Source: an uncultured Pseudanabaenaceae cyanobacterium | GTDB lineage: Bacteria; Cyanobacteriota; Cyanobacteriia; PCC-9006; JAAUQQ01 | Assembly (NCBI GenBank): GCA_937949725.1 | Contig: CALECT010000027.1 | Span: forward strand, 1 to 42,411 | DNA length: 42,411 nt | Direction of reading: 5' to 3' | Notes under the pieces: generated by a model | Told to the model about the DNA's origin: nothing | What the model saw: the letters and a program-made list of their open reading frames with translations, nothing else | Database searches by the model: none | Translations under genes and position numbers: made by a program | In this document: piece after piece, positions 19,973 to 29,038 of the stretch | How the letters are laid out: every line of letters starts with the position of its first letter | Numbering within the stretch: the stretch's first letter is position 1

Positions 19973-20152
19973 ATGTCTAATGGTGAAAGCACTGGCAAGT
20001 TGCTCAGCATGGAGCAACAATTTAGTCTGCGTAAGTACAAAGAACAGGTCAAAGGGGTATCGCGAGAAGAGCTAGAAGATCTATTTGTTGAAGTCATGCG
20101 GCAAAAAATGGCTCAAGAGAACGTCTTCAAAGATCTGATTAGGCAGGGCTGA
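19973..20152 (+). CDS. nblA: Phycobilisome degradation protein NblA
   Basis: A 59-residue protein beginning MSNGESTGKLLSMEQQFSLR. It has the family pattern: SMEQQFSLRKYKEQV, then EELEDLFVEVMRQKMAQEN, with a short basic/hydrophobic end. NblA binds phycobiliproteins and brings the Clp protease to them under nutrient or light stress, so rods are dismantled. It is too short to be found by simple ORF-length filters. The Shine-Dalgarno is TTGGAGG. A terminator follows (20211-20241). Placement inside the phycoerythrin cluster suggests it may target phycoerythrin; that is inference. Confidence 0.93.
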   Translation: MSNGESTGKLLSMEQQFSLRKYKEQVKGVSREELEDLFVEVMRQKMAQENVFKDLIRQG

Positions 20153-20210
20153 ACTGCTCTCACAGCCGAAACATAGACCACCGCGATGCCAACTCATTTG
20201 CATCACTCAG

Positions 20211-20241
20211 AAAGCGAGTTCCTCACCAGGGCTCGCTTTTT
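20211..20241 (+). terminator. Intrinsic terminator after nblA
   Basis: The arms AAAGCGAG and CTCGCTTT, 13-base loop, then TT. It lies 60 bp past the nblA stop. Confidence 0.85.
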
Positions 20242-20395
20242 GCCTGGGAAAAAGTTCTTCCCACAAAGGACTCAGACAATGGAGAGACAGTTTGCATCCA
20301 GTCGAACGACTGCCAAAAGCCATAGATCAACAAAAGGCACCACCCAGGGGTAATGCCTTAAATCATTTCAGGGGTTCAGACTCAAACCAAAGGGC

Positions 20396-20935
20396 CTAGG
20401 CGACGCGACGCTCCAAATATTGACCGACCATCTGTTCTTCGCCAGCGCGAGAAATGACCGTTTGGCGAGTGCGGTAGCGATCGCTAATGAACTTAACCTC
20501 TTCCTCAAACAGCGACTTGTTGTACTCGGTGCGCAGCAGCATCGTGCCAGAGCTGGGGAAATCAAACTGAGCGGTCACCGGCTCTGGCGTGGCAAACCCG
20601 CGATCGCGATACAGCACCTCACGACCAATCCCAAACACCGTCGCACCTTTAACGGTCTTCTTACTGGGCCCGGCATACTCGCTGTCCCAAGAGATCTGTA
20701 ACCCTCCCAACATCTCCCGGCTCTGATCGACGCCATGGGCTTGGGCCAACTCAGCCAACTCCGGCGCGTCGGCATCCAGATAGCTCAGGGTTAAGTCACT
20801 GACAACTTCTTGGATTACACCGCTCTTAAGCGTGTAGTAACGACGCTCTGAGCGCCACTGTCCTACGGAATCCTTGAAGAACTGAACCGCTTGGTCTTCC
20901 AAGGAAGGGGAAGCGATCGTAAGGGATAAAGTCAT
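20396..20935 (-). CDS. cpeS: CpcS/CpeS-family phycobiliprotein bilin lyase
   Basis: This 179-residue protein has the lipocalin-like CpcS/CpeS architecture: an N-terminal helix with FFKDSVGQWRSERRYYTL, then ten-strand features such as TVFGIGREVLYRDRGFATPE and LRTEYNKSLFEEEVKF, and the C-terminal RYRTRQTVISRAGEEQM. Members attach bilins to the central cysteine (alpha-82/84, beta-80/82). Assigning CpeS rather than the sister CpeU or CpcS is not certain from sequence alone. I use the ATG at 20935 (MTLSLTIASPSLED); a longer frame to 21022 adds a non-homologous leader. The gene closes the phycoerythrin cluster. Confidence 0.85.
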   Translation of the reverse strand: MTLSLTIASPSLEDQAVQFFKDSVGQWRSERRYYTLKSGVIQEVVSDLTLSYLDADAPELAELAQAHGVDQSREMLGGLQISWDSEYAGPSKKTVKGATVFGIGREVLYRDRGFATPEPVTAQFDFPSSGTMLLRTEYNKSLFEEEVKFISDRYRTRQTVISRAGEEQMVGQYLERRVA

Positions 20936-21126
20936 AGGACACTGAAGAAAGAAATTTCCCAAGAAGCTGCTCGCTTGCTCTCTTAGTCCACCCCAACCTG
21001 TAGCAAAGGCAACTTTTAGCAAGTCAAAGCAATTAATCTTGTCATTATCGTAACACTTCTTAATTTAACTGTTGTCGCAGTCAATACGGATCTGTCTCTC
21101 GAACGAACTAAAACCCTCAAGATTTG

Positions 21127-22437
21127 ATGAATTCTCTTCCCCTTTCCGAGCTGATGGCAGCGGATCGCCAACATGTCTGGCATCCCTATACCGCCATGCC
21201 CAATGACCTACCGATGTTTGCCGTGAAGTCAGCCCAGGGCGCTTACTTGGAGCTAGAGGATGGACGGCGACTCATCGATGGTGTGTCCTCTTGGTGGACC
21301 TGCATCCATGGCTATAACCATCCCCGCCTCAACCAAGCGGCCCAAGAACAAATAGGGAAAATGGCCCATGTCATGTTCGGTGGCCTAACCCACCAACCCG
21401 CAGTACAGCTGGCCCAAAAGCTAGTGGAGATGACGCCAGCACCGCTGCAAAATGTCTTCTTCAGCGATTCGGGCTCGGTCTCGGTCGAAGTCGCGATGAA
21501 GTTAGCCGTGCAGTATTGGCATAATCGCAGCAAACCCGGCAAACACAAGTTTTTGACCATTCGCAAGGGCTACCACGGGGATACCTTTGCCACCATGTCC
21601 GTCTGCGATCCAGTGGGGGGAATGCACCATTTGTTTGGCGATCGCCTCGCGCCACAGTTCTTCGCCGATGCCCCCCAAATCCCCTTCCATGGCACCTGGG
21701 ATGATTCCGATATTGCTAGCTTCGAGCAATTGCTCATTGCCCATCACGATGAAATCGCCGCAGCCATCTTCGAACCCATCGTGCAAAATGCCGGAGGCAT
21801 GCGCTTCTACCATTCCGACTACCTCCGTCGCGCCAAGCAGCTTTGCGAAGAACATGGTGTTCTGCTCATTCTCGATGAAATTGCCACCGGCTTTGGTCGC
21901 AGCGGAGAGTTATTTGCCTGTAACCATGCGGGCATTACGCCCGACATCATGTGCGTCGGCAAAGCCTTGACCGGCGGTTTTATGAGCCTTGCTGCCACCC
22001 TGACGACCAATCACATCAGCGAAACCTTTGCCCAAGGAGAAGCAGGGGTGTTTATGCATGGGCCAACGTTTATGGGAAATCCCCTGGCCTGTGCAGTGGC
22101 ATTGGAAAACCTAATGCTACTTGAGAGCTATGACTGGCAAGGGACGATCCAAAAGATTGAGGCTCAGTTACAAACAGAACTGGAGCCCTGTCGAGCCTTA
22201 GCAGCGGTGAAGGATGTGCGCGTGCTGGGGGCGATCGGTGTAGTGGAATTGCATGAGCCCGTGGAGATGGCGATCGTGCAACCGATGCTCGTTGAGAAGG
22301 GAGTCTGGCTAAGACCGTTTGGCAGACTCATTTATACGATGCCGCCTTATATAATTCAACCGAAAGAGCTGAGGCTCGTTAGCAACGCCATCTATCAAGT
22401 CTGCCAAAACTTAATGCAATCAAACCCATCTCAATAG
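21127..22437 (+). CDS. bioA: Adenosylmethionine-8-amino-7-oxononanoate aminotransferase (DAPA synthase)
   Basis: This 436-residue class-III PLP aminotransferase converts 7-keto-8-aminopelargonate to 7,8-diaminopelargonate in biotin synthesis, using S-adenosylmethionine as amino donor. The start is HVWHPYTAM, the typical BioA opening, followed by RRLIDGVSSWWTCIHGY. The PLP Asp motif LILDEIATGFGRSG and the Schiff-base lysine K279 (CVGKALTGGF) are present, as is the HGPTFMGNPLACA segment. I use the ATG at 21127; a TTG directly before it is also possible. No other biotin genes are in view. It begins 191 bp from the divergent cpeS and has no evident link to the antenna genes. Confidence 0.95.
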   Translation: MNSLPLSELMAADRQHVWHPYTAMPNDLPMFAVKSAQGAYLELEDGRRLIDGVSSWWTCIHGYNHPRLNQAAQEQIGKMAHVMFGGLTHQPAVQLAQKLVEMTPAPLQNVFFSDSGSVSVEVAMKLAVQYWHNRSKPGKHKFLTIRKGYHGDTFATMSVCDPVGGMHHLFGDRLAPQFFADAPQIPFHGTWDDSDIASFEQLLIAHHDEIAAAIFEPIVQNAGGMRFYHSDYLRRAKQLCEEHGVLLILDEIATGFGRSGELFACNHAGITPDIMCVGKALTGGFMSLAATLTTNHISETFAQGEAGVFMHGPTFMGNPLACAVALENLMLLESYDWQGTIQKIEAQLQTELEPCRALAAVKDVRVLGAIGVVELHEPVEMAIVQPMLVEKGVWLRPFGRLIYTMPPYIIQPKELRLVSNAIYQVCQNLMQSNPSQ

Positions 22438-22521
22438 ACTCAAGTAAGCCTAAAGCTCTAGACTTGTCGCGATGCACTGTCTGAAAGGCTAGAGTCTCAC
22501 AAAGCTTTATTCACCCATCAA

Positions 22522-23817
22522 TCACTTCTGAGCAGAATGAGCAGCATAGGCTAGATGACCTTGTATTGCACTTAAAACTGTTGTTTTCTGCGCAGGTTTC
22601 GACAAAAACTCAGTCGCGCCTGTAATTTTGCTTCTAAAGCGATCTACAACTCCGTCATTACTCGTCAAAATAATAATTGGAATATCTTTAAAGGCAGACA
22701 TCTTTCGAATCTTACTGCATAGCTCATGACCATTAATCACAGGCATGACCAGATCTACAAACAAAAGGTCAGGTTGATTTTCAATGATAAAAGACAATGC
22801 CTGAACAGAGTCTTGAATGCTCAAGTAGCGATATCCCCCAGAAACTACAATCTTTCCTAACTCACGACAATTACGTGGATTATCATCAACGCAAAGAACC
22901 AGGGGCATGTCTTGCGAAGGAGCGCTATTTTCTGCCAGGGGAACTACGGGCCAAGGCGGTAAAAAGTCCTCCAGAGTGCAGAATTCTAGATACCCTTTCT
23001 GCTCATAGCTCACTAGCGTTTGAGTCATAGAGATCAAATCACCAGGCAACAACAGAGATAAATCTCGTATGGATAACTCACCCTTAATCAATTGCACAAT
23101 AACTTGGTAAGTTTTTGGAGAGACAGATTTCTCTAGAGCCTCATAAGAGCAAATAAATGGACTCCACGTAGGTGAGGATCCTGCAAGTCCAGCATCTTCC
23201 CAAGCTTTATACTGCTTAATCGCCTCATTTAAAGTCGAGGGCACTGTAAACAGACAAATAGGACTAGAAAGAAGGGATTCTTTCTGCGCCACAAATTTGA
23301 TATCAGAAACCTCACTAGAACAATGAATTAGATCAAATAAGATTTCGATCAAATTTGAGCGAATCAATGATTCAAATGTCTCTCTCTCTAAACAGTCTTT
23401 TTGACTTAGTTTAAGGAGTACCCTATATTCCCATAAAGCATCGGGCCCCTTAGCTTGCAAGCGCCTTAATTGAGGCAATATCCCTGAACAGAACTGGCGT
23501 AGTAGTCTATCCCAACGCCGGAAACGCCCCTCTAAATCATTACCCCAGACTAAACGCCCCAATCGGAAAAATAGCTGGAATTGATTACCAGACAGCGTGG
23601 AGATTTCTAAATATCCATCTTTCTGTAATTTTGCACTCTCCTCTAATGCATCTATCACGCCAATAAATGAAGGATGCAACTGCACTGAACGTTGCCCAGT
23701 AGTATTGCGTACCTCAAGCGATGGAAGGCTTAGGGCATCTGCCCCGAGCCCATGAGTGAGCCTTTCTTCCATCATCAACTCTGAGCCAAACTGTAAATTC
23801 ATAGGAGCAGAGGTCAA
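22522..23817 (-). CDS. PATAN-domain response regulator (PatA/PixG-like)
   Basis: This 431-residue protein has an N-terminal PATAN/DUF4388-like region (about 30-290; FRLGRLVWGNDLEGRFRRWD and a long helical middle). A C-terminal receiver domain (about 305-425) has VLCVDDN acidic residues, phospho-acceptor D355 (LLFVDLVMP), T/S in ILTSND, and K in FLSKPAQ. This layout is that of cyanobacterial PatA, PixG and TaxP-type regulators, which act in heterocyst patterning, phototaxis or pilus control. It has no DNA-binding domain. It is divergent from the kinase at 24284, and a functional link is possible. Confidence 0.87.
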   Translation of the reverse strand: MTSAPMNLQFGSELMMEERLTHGLGADALSLPSLEVRNTTGQRSVQLHPSFIGVIDALEESAKLQKDGYLEISTLSGNQFQLFFRLGRLVWGNDLEGRFRRWDRLLRQFCSGILPQLRRLQAKGPDALWEYRVLLKLSQKDCLERETFESLIRSNLIEILFDLIHCSSEVSDIKFVAQKESLLSSPICLFTVPSTLNEAIKQYKAWEDAGLAGSSPTWSPFICSYEALEKSVSPKTYQVIVQLIKGELSIRDLSLLLPGDLISMTQTLVSYEQKGYLEFCTLEDFLPPWPVVPLAENSAPSQDMPLVLCVDDNPRNCRELGKIVVSGGYRYLSIQDSVQALSFIIENQPDLLFVDLVMPVINGHELCSKIRKMSAFKDIPIIILTSNDGVVDRFRSKITGATEFLSKPAQKTTVLSAIQGHLAYAAHSAQK

Positions 23818-24283
23818 CAGAACTCTCGACAGCTTCAGTTATCCAAAATGGCGCGTATTACCCTTAAAGCAAAATTCTGAACAACGCTCTCGGATGTAAA
23901 GCTTATCTAGCGACATGAATCATTTCAGGATTTCTAGTTTGGAAAGAATAAATATGACATCATTTTCGCTATTTTTTCTAGTGATGCTCAGAGATATACA
24001 AAAAAATCATCAAAATCACTTAGCCAAAACAGAGAACGACGAGTGGAGGAGGCTGATAATACGGTTGCTCTTCTTATAGAGAGTCTGCTTATACATTAAG
24101 GGAGAAGGTGCATCAGACAATCAACGATCATCTCTGATTTTGTGTCTATCAGAAGAGGGATTTTCTATATTTACTGCGCAAGTAACACCTTCAAAATTTG
24201 AAAGTCTAGATCTTTTCAAAGGCATACACCCACGAAAATCAGATTCACGAGAGTCCAAGAGAGAGTCGAAATTGAGTGCTGTA
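23818..24283. promoter_or_regulatory. Divergent region between the PATAN regulator and the histidine kinase
   Basis: AT-rich, 466 bp. It must carry both promoters. An in-frame 48-codon extension of the kinase, starting with TTG at 24140, lies here but looks non-coding. I see no strong operator. Confidence 0.45.
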
Positions 24284-26485
24284 ATGATTCCAGAAACAAT
24301 AGAAAATCTAGAATTATCTCTCCAACAAAAAACAATTCTACTAGTTGATGACAATCGGATCAATCTAGACATTTTATCTGAGATTCTAGTCGCACAAAAT
24401 TATAAGGTTCGACGTGCTATCAATGGAGAGATTGCACTTCAATCTGTTGGAGAATTAAAGCCAGATCTCATCCTCTTAGACATCACGATGCCTGGTCTCT
24501 CAGGGTATGAGGTTTGCAAGCGCTTAAAGAAATGTCCTGACAGCCAACGTATTCCGGTCATATTCATTAGCGCATTACATGAAAGCATTGATAAAGTAAC
24601 GGCCTTTTCAGTTGGTGGTGTTGATTATATTAGTAAGCCGTTTGAGATTGTCGAAGTTCTGGCAAGAGTAAGGAATCAGCTATCTATTCATGCAGCTAAA
24701 GAAGATCTGCGCAATGCACTGGATCAACAGCTACAGCAACGTGCTCAAGAGTTGCAAGCTGAAGCAGAGCGGTCCCATGTACTTGCCCAAGTGGTCGACA
24801 AAGTGCGACGGACTCTAGAGATTAGTACTATTTTCAAGACTGCTACAGAGGAAATTCGGAATCTTTTGAGCGTGGATCGAGCTGCAATTATTCAGCTAAA
24901 TCAGCAGCAGCTCAAGAGGGGAGGCACTGTCATCGCAGAGTCTAAAATAGCAGCGATGCCAACAACAGTCGGAAATTCAATCAGTGGTAACTTTCTTGAA
25001 AAATACTATCGCATCGGTAAAACGGAAGCTAAATCCACAGGGATAAGGAAAGTTGAAGGGAGTGCGGTCATCCACGACCTTAGTCAGTACAAGGCAGATC
25101 ATCAATTCCAGCAAACTGCGGCTGAGTTACAGGTTTGCTCTAGCATCACAATTCCCATTTTCCAGAAAAGCACCCTATGGGGCTTATTTTGCATTAACCA
25201 ATCAACACCAACAGAGAAATGGCTTACCGCTGACATTGATTTCTCGCAAAAAGTTTGTGTGCAGCTTGGCGTAGCTCTGCACCAAGCTCAGCTACTCAAG
25301 CAAACTCAAGATCGAGCAGCAGAGTTAAGCAGGACGCTCGCAGATCTCAAAGCGATTGTTGACAACTTAGCAGATGGATTGCTGGTCACAGATCTGGATG
25401 GAGTCGTAACGCAGCTCAATCCCGCGATTCTAAAGATGCTCAATATCGATGAAGCTCAGTTACTGCAAAAGCCGTTAAATCATATTTTCCCCACAGAGCT
25501 GTCATCCCTAGTTCAAGAGATTGGATGCTCTGGGCAAGCCACAGGAGAGCTTGAAGTCGAACTATGCCAAGATCATCAAGGGAAAGCAATTGTTAGTCCA
25601 ATTCTTATAGATTCAGTATCCCCAGTAGAGAATATAACCCAAGGCTGCGTCATTCTTATTCGAGATATTACAAGGGAGAAAGAGGTAGATCGAATGAAGA
25701 CCGACTTTCTATCTACAGTTTCCCATGAGCTGCGCACTCCTCTCACTTCAGTATTAGGCTTTACATCAATCATTGAGTCTAAGCTGCGCTCTAGAATTGC
25801 CCCAGCAGTAGCAGAAGACAATCCTAAGGCACAAAAAGCGTTACGTGTAACCGAGAAGAACCTCAGAATTGTTGTCTCCGAAGCAGAGCGCCTAACCACG
25901 CTAATTAATGAAGTATTAGATATCGCGAAGATGGAAGAGGGAAAGGTCAAGTGGAATTTCCAATCTATTGATCCAACTTCAATTTTCAAACAGGCGATAG
26001 AAGCAACAATTCCTCTATTTGAGGGTAAGCCAATTGAGCTGATAGAAGATATCCCTAGCTCACTACCAGACTGCATGCTAGACAAGAATCGAATACTTCA
26101 AGTCCTAATCAATCTTATTTCCAATGCAACAAAATTCACTGACAAAGGATTTGTCAAATGTTGCGGTTCTATTCAGGATGGGAAACTTTTAATTAGAGTC
26201 ATTGATAGTGGAATAGGCTTATCAGGCATCCAACAGGAGAAGGTGTTTGAAAAGTTTACCCAAATGGGAGACATTCTCACAAGCAAGCCTCAAGGGAGCG
26301 GGTTAGGTCTAGCAATCTGTGAGCAAATTATAGAAGCTCATCACGGCCAGATTTCGGTAGAGAGTCAACCTGGTTGCGGCTGTACTTTCTCAGTTTCGAT
26401 CCCGCTATTGTCACGGCCCAGTGAATTAACTATGCCGTCTTCTACCAACGACCCAATAACCCAAAACTCTAAAGTTTCCGCATGA
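24284..26485 (+). CDS. Hybrid sensor histidine kinase, REC-GAF-PAS-HisKA-HATPase
   Basis: This 734-residue soluble kinase has an N-terminal receiver (about 17-130, phospho-acceptor D66 in LILLDITMP, K118 in ISKPF), then a coiled-coil stretch and a GAF domain (about 180-335) related to cyanobacteriochrome/phytochrome GAFs (SVDRAAIIQL; SSITIPIFQKSTLWGLFCINQ). A PAS domain follows (about 360-460). The dimerisation/phosphoacceptor helix holds H481 (STVSHELRTPL), and the ATPase domain has N (LINLISNATKF), G1 (DSGIGLSG), F and G2 (GSGLGLAI) boxes. The GAF has Asp-His (272-273) where bilin-binding cyanobacteriochromes have Cys-His, so covalent bilin binding is unlikely. The stop overlaps the next gene's start (ATGA). 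Confidence 0.9.
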   Translation: MIPETIENLELSLQQKTILLVDDNRINLDILSEILVAQNYKVRRAINGEIALQSVGELKPDLILLDITMPGLSGYEVCKRLKKCPDSQRIPVIFISALHESIDKVTAFSVGGVDYISKPFEIVEVLARVRNQLSIHAAKEDLRNALDQQLQQRAQELQAEAERSHVLAQVVDKVRRTLEISTIFKTATEEIRNLLSVDRAAIIQLNQQQLKRGGTVIAESKIAAMPTTVGNSISGNFLEKYYRIGKTEAKSTGIRKVEGSAVIHDLSQYKADHQFQQTAAELQVCSSITIPIFQKSTLWGLFCINQSTPTEKWLTADIDFSQKVCVQLGVALHQAQLLKQTQDRAAELSRTLADLKAIVDNLADGLLVTDLDGVVTQLNPAILKMLNIDEAQLLQKPLNHIFPTELSSLVQEIGCSGQATGELEVELCQDHQGKAIVSPILIDSVSPVENITQGCVILIRDITREKEVDRMKTDFLSTVSHELRTPLTSVLGFTSIIESKLRSRIAPAVAEDNPKAQKALRVTEKNLRIVVSEAERLTTLINEVLDIAKMEEGKVKWNFQSIDPTSIFKQAIEATIPLFEGKPIELIEDIPSSLPDCMLDKNRILQVLINLISNATKFTDKGFVKCCGSIQDGKLLIRVIDSGIGLSGIQQEKVFEKFTQMGDILTSKPQGSGLGLAICEQIIEAHHGQISVESQPGCGCTFSVSIPLLSRPSELTMPSSTNDPITQNSKVSA

Positions 26486-26877
26486 GCCTTACCATTTTAA
26501 TCGTTGATGATGAGCCCAATATTCGCTTCTTACTAGAGCAGGCCCTGGAAGACTTAGAAGAGGATTACAGCATTACGCTATTAACTGCGGAGAATGGTCG
26601 TGATGGACTAGCTATGATTAAAGAGCATCGCCCCGAGTTAGTCCTGCTAGATATCATGATGCCTTTCATGTCAGGTTTAGAAGTTTGCGAAGCCATTCGA
26701 AAAGACCCTGTATTAAAGGATATGGCAGTCATCATGCTTACGGCCAAAGGCCAAGCCAATGATAAAGATCATGGGATGGAAGCAGGTGCAGACTTATATC
26801 TAACCAAGCCATTTCATCCAACCATGATTCTTGAACAGGTTCTGGAGATTTTGACTCCCAAATTAAGTCTGGTCTAA
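26482..26877 (+). CDS. Single-domain response regulator (CheY-like)
   Basis: This 131-residue stand-alone receiver has acidic pair D9/D10, phospho-acceptor D57 (LVLLDIMMP), T87 (IMLTAKG) and K109 (LYLTKPFHP). No output domain is attached. Its start overlaps the kinase stop by 4 bp, so it is translationally coupled and very likely receives phosphate from that kinase. The three-residue spacer DGLAMIKEH is typical of the family. Confidence 0.93.
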   Translation: MSLTILIVDDEPNIRFLLEQALEDLEEDYSITLLTAENGRDGLAMIKEHRPELVLLDIMMPFMSGLEVCEAIRKDPVLKDMAVIMLTAKGQANDKDHGMEAGADLYLTKPFHPTMILEQVLEILTPKLSLV

Positions 26878-26999
26878 AGCCATAATCCGGAGATTTATGT
26901 TCTGGGTCACCTAATTTAGCTTCTTGGTTACGTTAATCTCCTTTTAACAGGGAAACTTCAAATCTACTCAGCTCACCTTTCTCTGCTCACTCTCAAACG

Positions 27000-27788
27000 A
27001 TGAAATCTTCTTTACTGATGATGGCACTTCCTAAATTAAGGAAGCTACTCTCCAAACCTAACGCAAAGTTTTTGCTCCAGGTTTTTGCAAAGACCTCACA
27101 GTTTTCGGTTCATGATGAAAGTGGCAGCATCATTTGGGGAGAGACCATTACAGCAGCTTCTTACAGCGCAGACATTGTTGTGAATGGAGAAATGCTGGGA
27201 AAAGTAGAGGGGAATTCTCCTGTGGAGGCGATCGCAGCTCTAGTCACTTACTTAGCCAATCAAGAGCTCCAAGCCAAAAACTTGGCCAGTGAAGCCCTAG
27301 CCAAATACGAAGAGATCAATTTCCTCTACGAACTCAGCCATAAGCTGACCCACTGCGAAAGCGTGGAAGAGGTCGCAAAGCTTGCTTTATCCGAATCAAA
27401 CCAGCTCATTTCAGCCTCTGGCGGCTCCGTCCTCCTGCTCAACTCAGAAACACAAGTCCTGGAAGTGGCTGCATCCTGGGGTGATGTGGAAAACTCATCT
27501 AACGCTATCTCATTAAAGCAAGGCATGATTGGTAGCCTCTTTAGCGCAGGCAAAGCAGAGATAATCAACGATGTGCCAGCGGACGAACGTTATCAGCCTG
27601 GAGAGTATTCGATGCAATCCATGATTAGTGCACCGATTCAGGCACGCCAACATCGACTCGGAATGATCACCCTCTTTCATTCACGCCCATTCTTCTACAC
27701 AGCCAATGAATTACGTTTACTGGTCACGACCGGAGAACAAGCTGGGGTCACCTTAGAAAATCTCACCCTATTGGCTAAGTTTCAGTAG
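27000..27788 (+). CDS. GAF-domain protein
   Basis: This 262-residue protein has an N-terminal region of about 100 residues with a mixed alpha/beta pattern (FAKTSQFSVHDESGSIIWGE). A helical linker (LASEALAKYEEINFLYELSHKL, about 95-117) follows, then a C-terminal GAF domain (about 115-255; ASGGSVLLLN, LKQGMIGSLF, MISAPIQARQHRLGMITLF). It lacks kinase or effector modules. It lies 122 bp after the response regulator on the same strand and may belong to the same signalling unit. The ligand is unknown and no bilin cysteine context is visible. Confidence 0.8.
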   Translation: MKSSLLMMALPKLRKLLSKPNAKFLLQVFAKTSQFSVHDESGSIIWGETITAASYSADIVVNGEMLGKVEGNSPVEAIAALVTYLANQELQAKNLASEALAKYEEINFLYELSHKLTHCESVEEVAKLALSESNQLISASGGSVLLLNSETQVLEVAASWGDVENSSNAISLKQGMIGSLFSAGKAEIINDVPADERYQPGEYSMQSMISAPIQARQHRLGMITLFHSRPFFYTANELRLLVTTGEQAGVTLENLTLLAKFQ

Positions 27789-27981
27789 TCTTTAAGTCCC
27801 CTGAATCTACTATCATGCAAGCCAATTCATCAGCGAGGCCATGTCGTCGCAGATTCTCCTAGAACGCCAGGAGTAGGGACGCAGGAGTCGTATGAACAAC
27901 TAGCAAGCGTTCCATCCAGGATGATCACTCAGAGAGGAACTGGGAGACCTTGAGGCAATATTCAGTGGCAGAAGCCCCAAG

Positions 27982-28752
27982 CTATTGGGCAGTCATGCCA
28001 CCGTCAGCTGTGACAACCGAGCCTGTCATAAAGGAGGCCTCATCAGAGGCTAGAAACAGAGCCAAGTTTGCGATCTCTCTGGGCTCTCCCGGTCGACCGA
28101 TGGGCTGAAAGCTATCAATCTCGTCGTATAGCTTCTGAAGACCACCCAGCATTTCTGCATGGGCATGGTTAATGGGCGTATCCACCCAGCCGGGGCAAAT
28201 ACAATTGCAGCGAATCCCCTGCTTGGCATAGTCCAGGGCAATGCCTCGCGTCAGCATCACGATCGCTCCCTTGGAAGCGGAATACACCGTCAAAAAAGGC
28301 TCTGAAACCAAGCCATTCACACTGGACAGATTAACGATCGCCCCCTTACCTTGCTTGAGCATTTGGGGAATCACAGCCTGGGCACAATACATCGTCCCCT
28401 TGACGTTCACATTCAGCGTCCGGTCGATATCCGCATCGCTTGCCTCATGAAACACACTGGGTAAATTAACCCCGGCATTATTCACCAAGACATCGACACC
28501 GCCGTAGAGTTCGATACATCGTTGGGTAAAGGACTGCACCTGGGCGCGATCGCTAATATCTGCTGCCACTGCAACTGCCTGACCATTCGACTGAGTAATC
28601 TCCTCCACAGTGGCTTCCACAGTGGCTTGGTTTAAATCGACACAGAGCACTTTCGCACCTTCTTCAGCAAAGCGAATTGCAGTCGCCTTACCAATACCTG
28701 AACCAGCCCCCGTTACGACACAAGCCTTAGCTGCTAAGCGTCCTGGCACCAT
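27982..28752 (-). CDS. Short-chain dehydrogenase/reductase (SDR, classical type)
   Basis: This 256-residue oxidoreductase has a TGAGSGIG cofactor loop (14-21), CVDL (37-40) with an Asp favouring NAD, NNAG (91-94), catalytic S143/S144, and YSASK with Y157 and K161. The C-terminal GSVVTADGG is typical of the family. Substrate unknown; members act on sugars, steroids, acyl thioesters or hydroxy acids. It converges on the GAF gene and is divergent from the ABC transporter genes, with 286 bp between. Confidence 0.9.
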   Translation of the reverse strand: MVPGRLAAKACVVTGAGSGIGKATAIRFAEEGAKVLCVDLNQATVEATVEEITQSNGQAVAVAADISDRAQVQSFTQRCIELYGGVDVLVNNAGVNLPSVFHEASDADIDRTLNVNVKGTMYCAQAVIPQMLKQGKGAIVNLSSVNGLVSEPFLTVYSASKGAIVMLTRGIALDYAKQGIRCNCICPGWVDTPINHAHAEMLGGLQKLYDEIDSFQPIGRPGEPREIANLALFLASDEASFMTGSVVTADGGMTAQ

Positions 28753-29038
28753 AGGATTTCCCCTTCCTCAAGTTCGTTTCTCAATGCTCACCCGTGATAG
28801 GCTGATTTTGATTTTAGATTTAGTTAAGATTTCTGGCCGAAGCAATAATGCGACCAATCTGCATAGCGCCATTGGGAATACTGAAATCGGCCACTAGCCT
28901 CTGCCATTATCAACTGACCTGCCTTGTCATTTTCTCCTTAGAAGGGAGTCAGTAGATTTCAGTCCTCCCGTAGCATTGAATCTTGTATTAGACAGTCGCC
29001 AGGTTCGTTCTCATCAGCTCGTTCATTCCCTTCCTCCC

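Noticed and set aside
24140..24283. 48-codon N-terminal extension of the histidine kinase from a TTG
   Set aside because: The receiver domain begins right after the ATG at 24284, and the extension lacks the composition of coding sequence.
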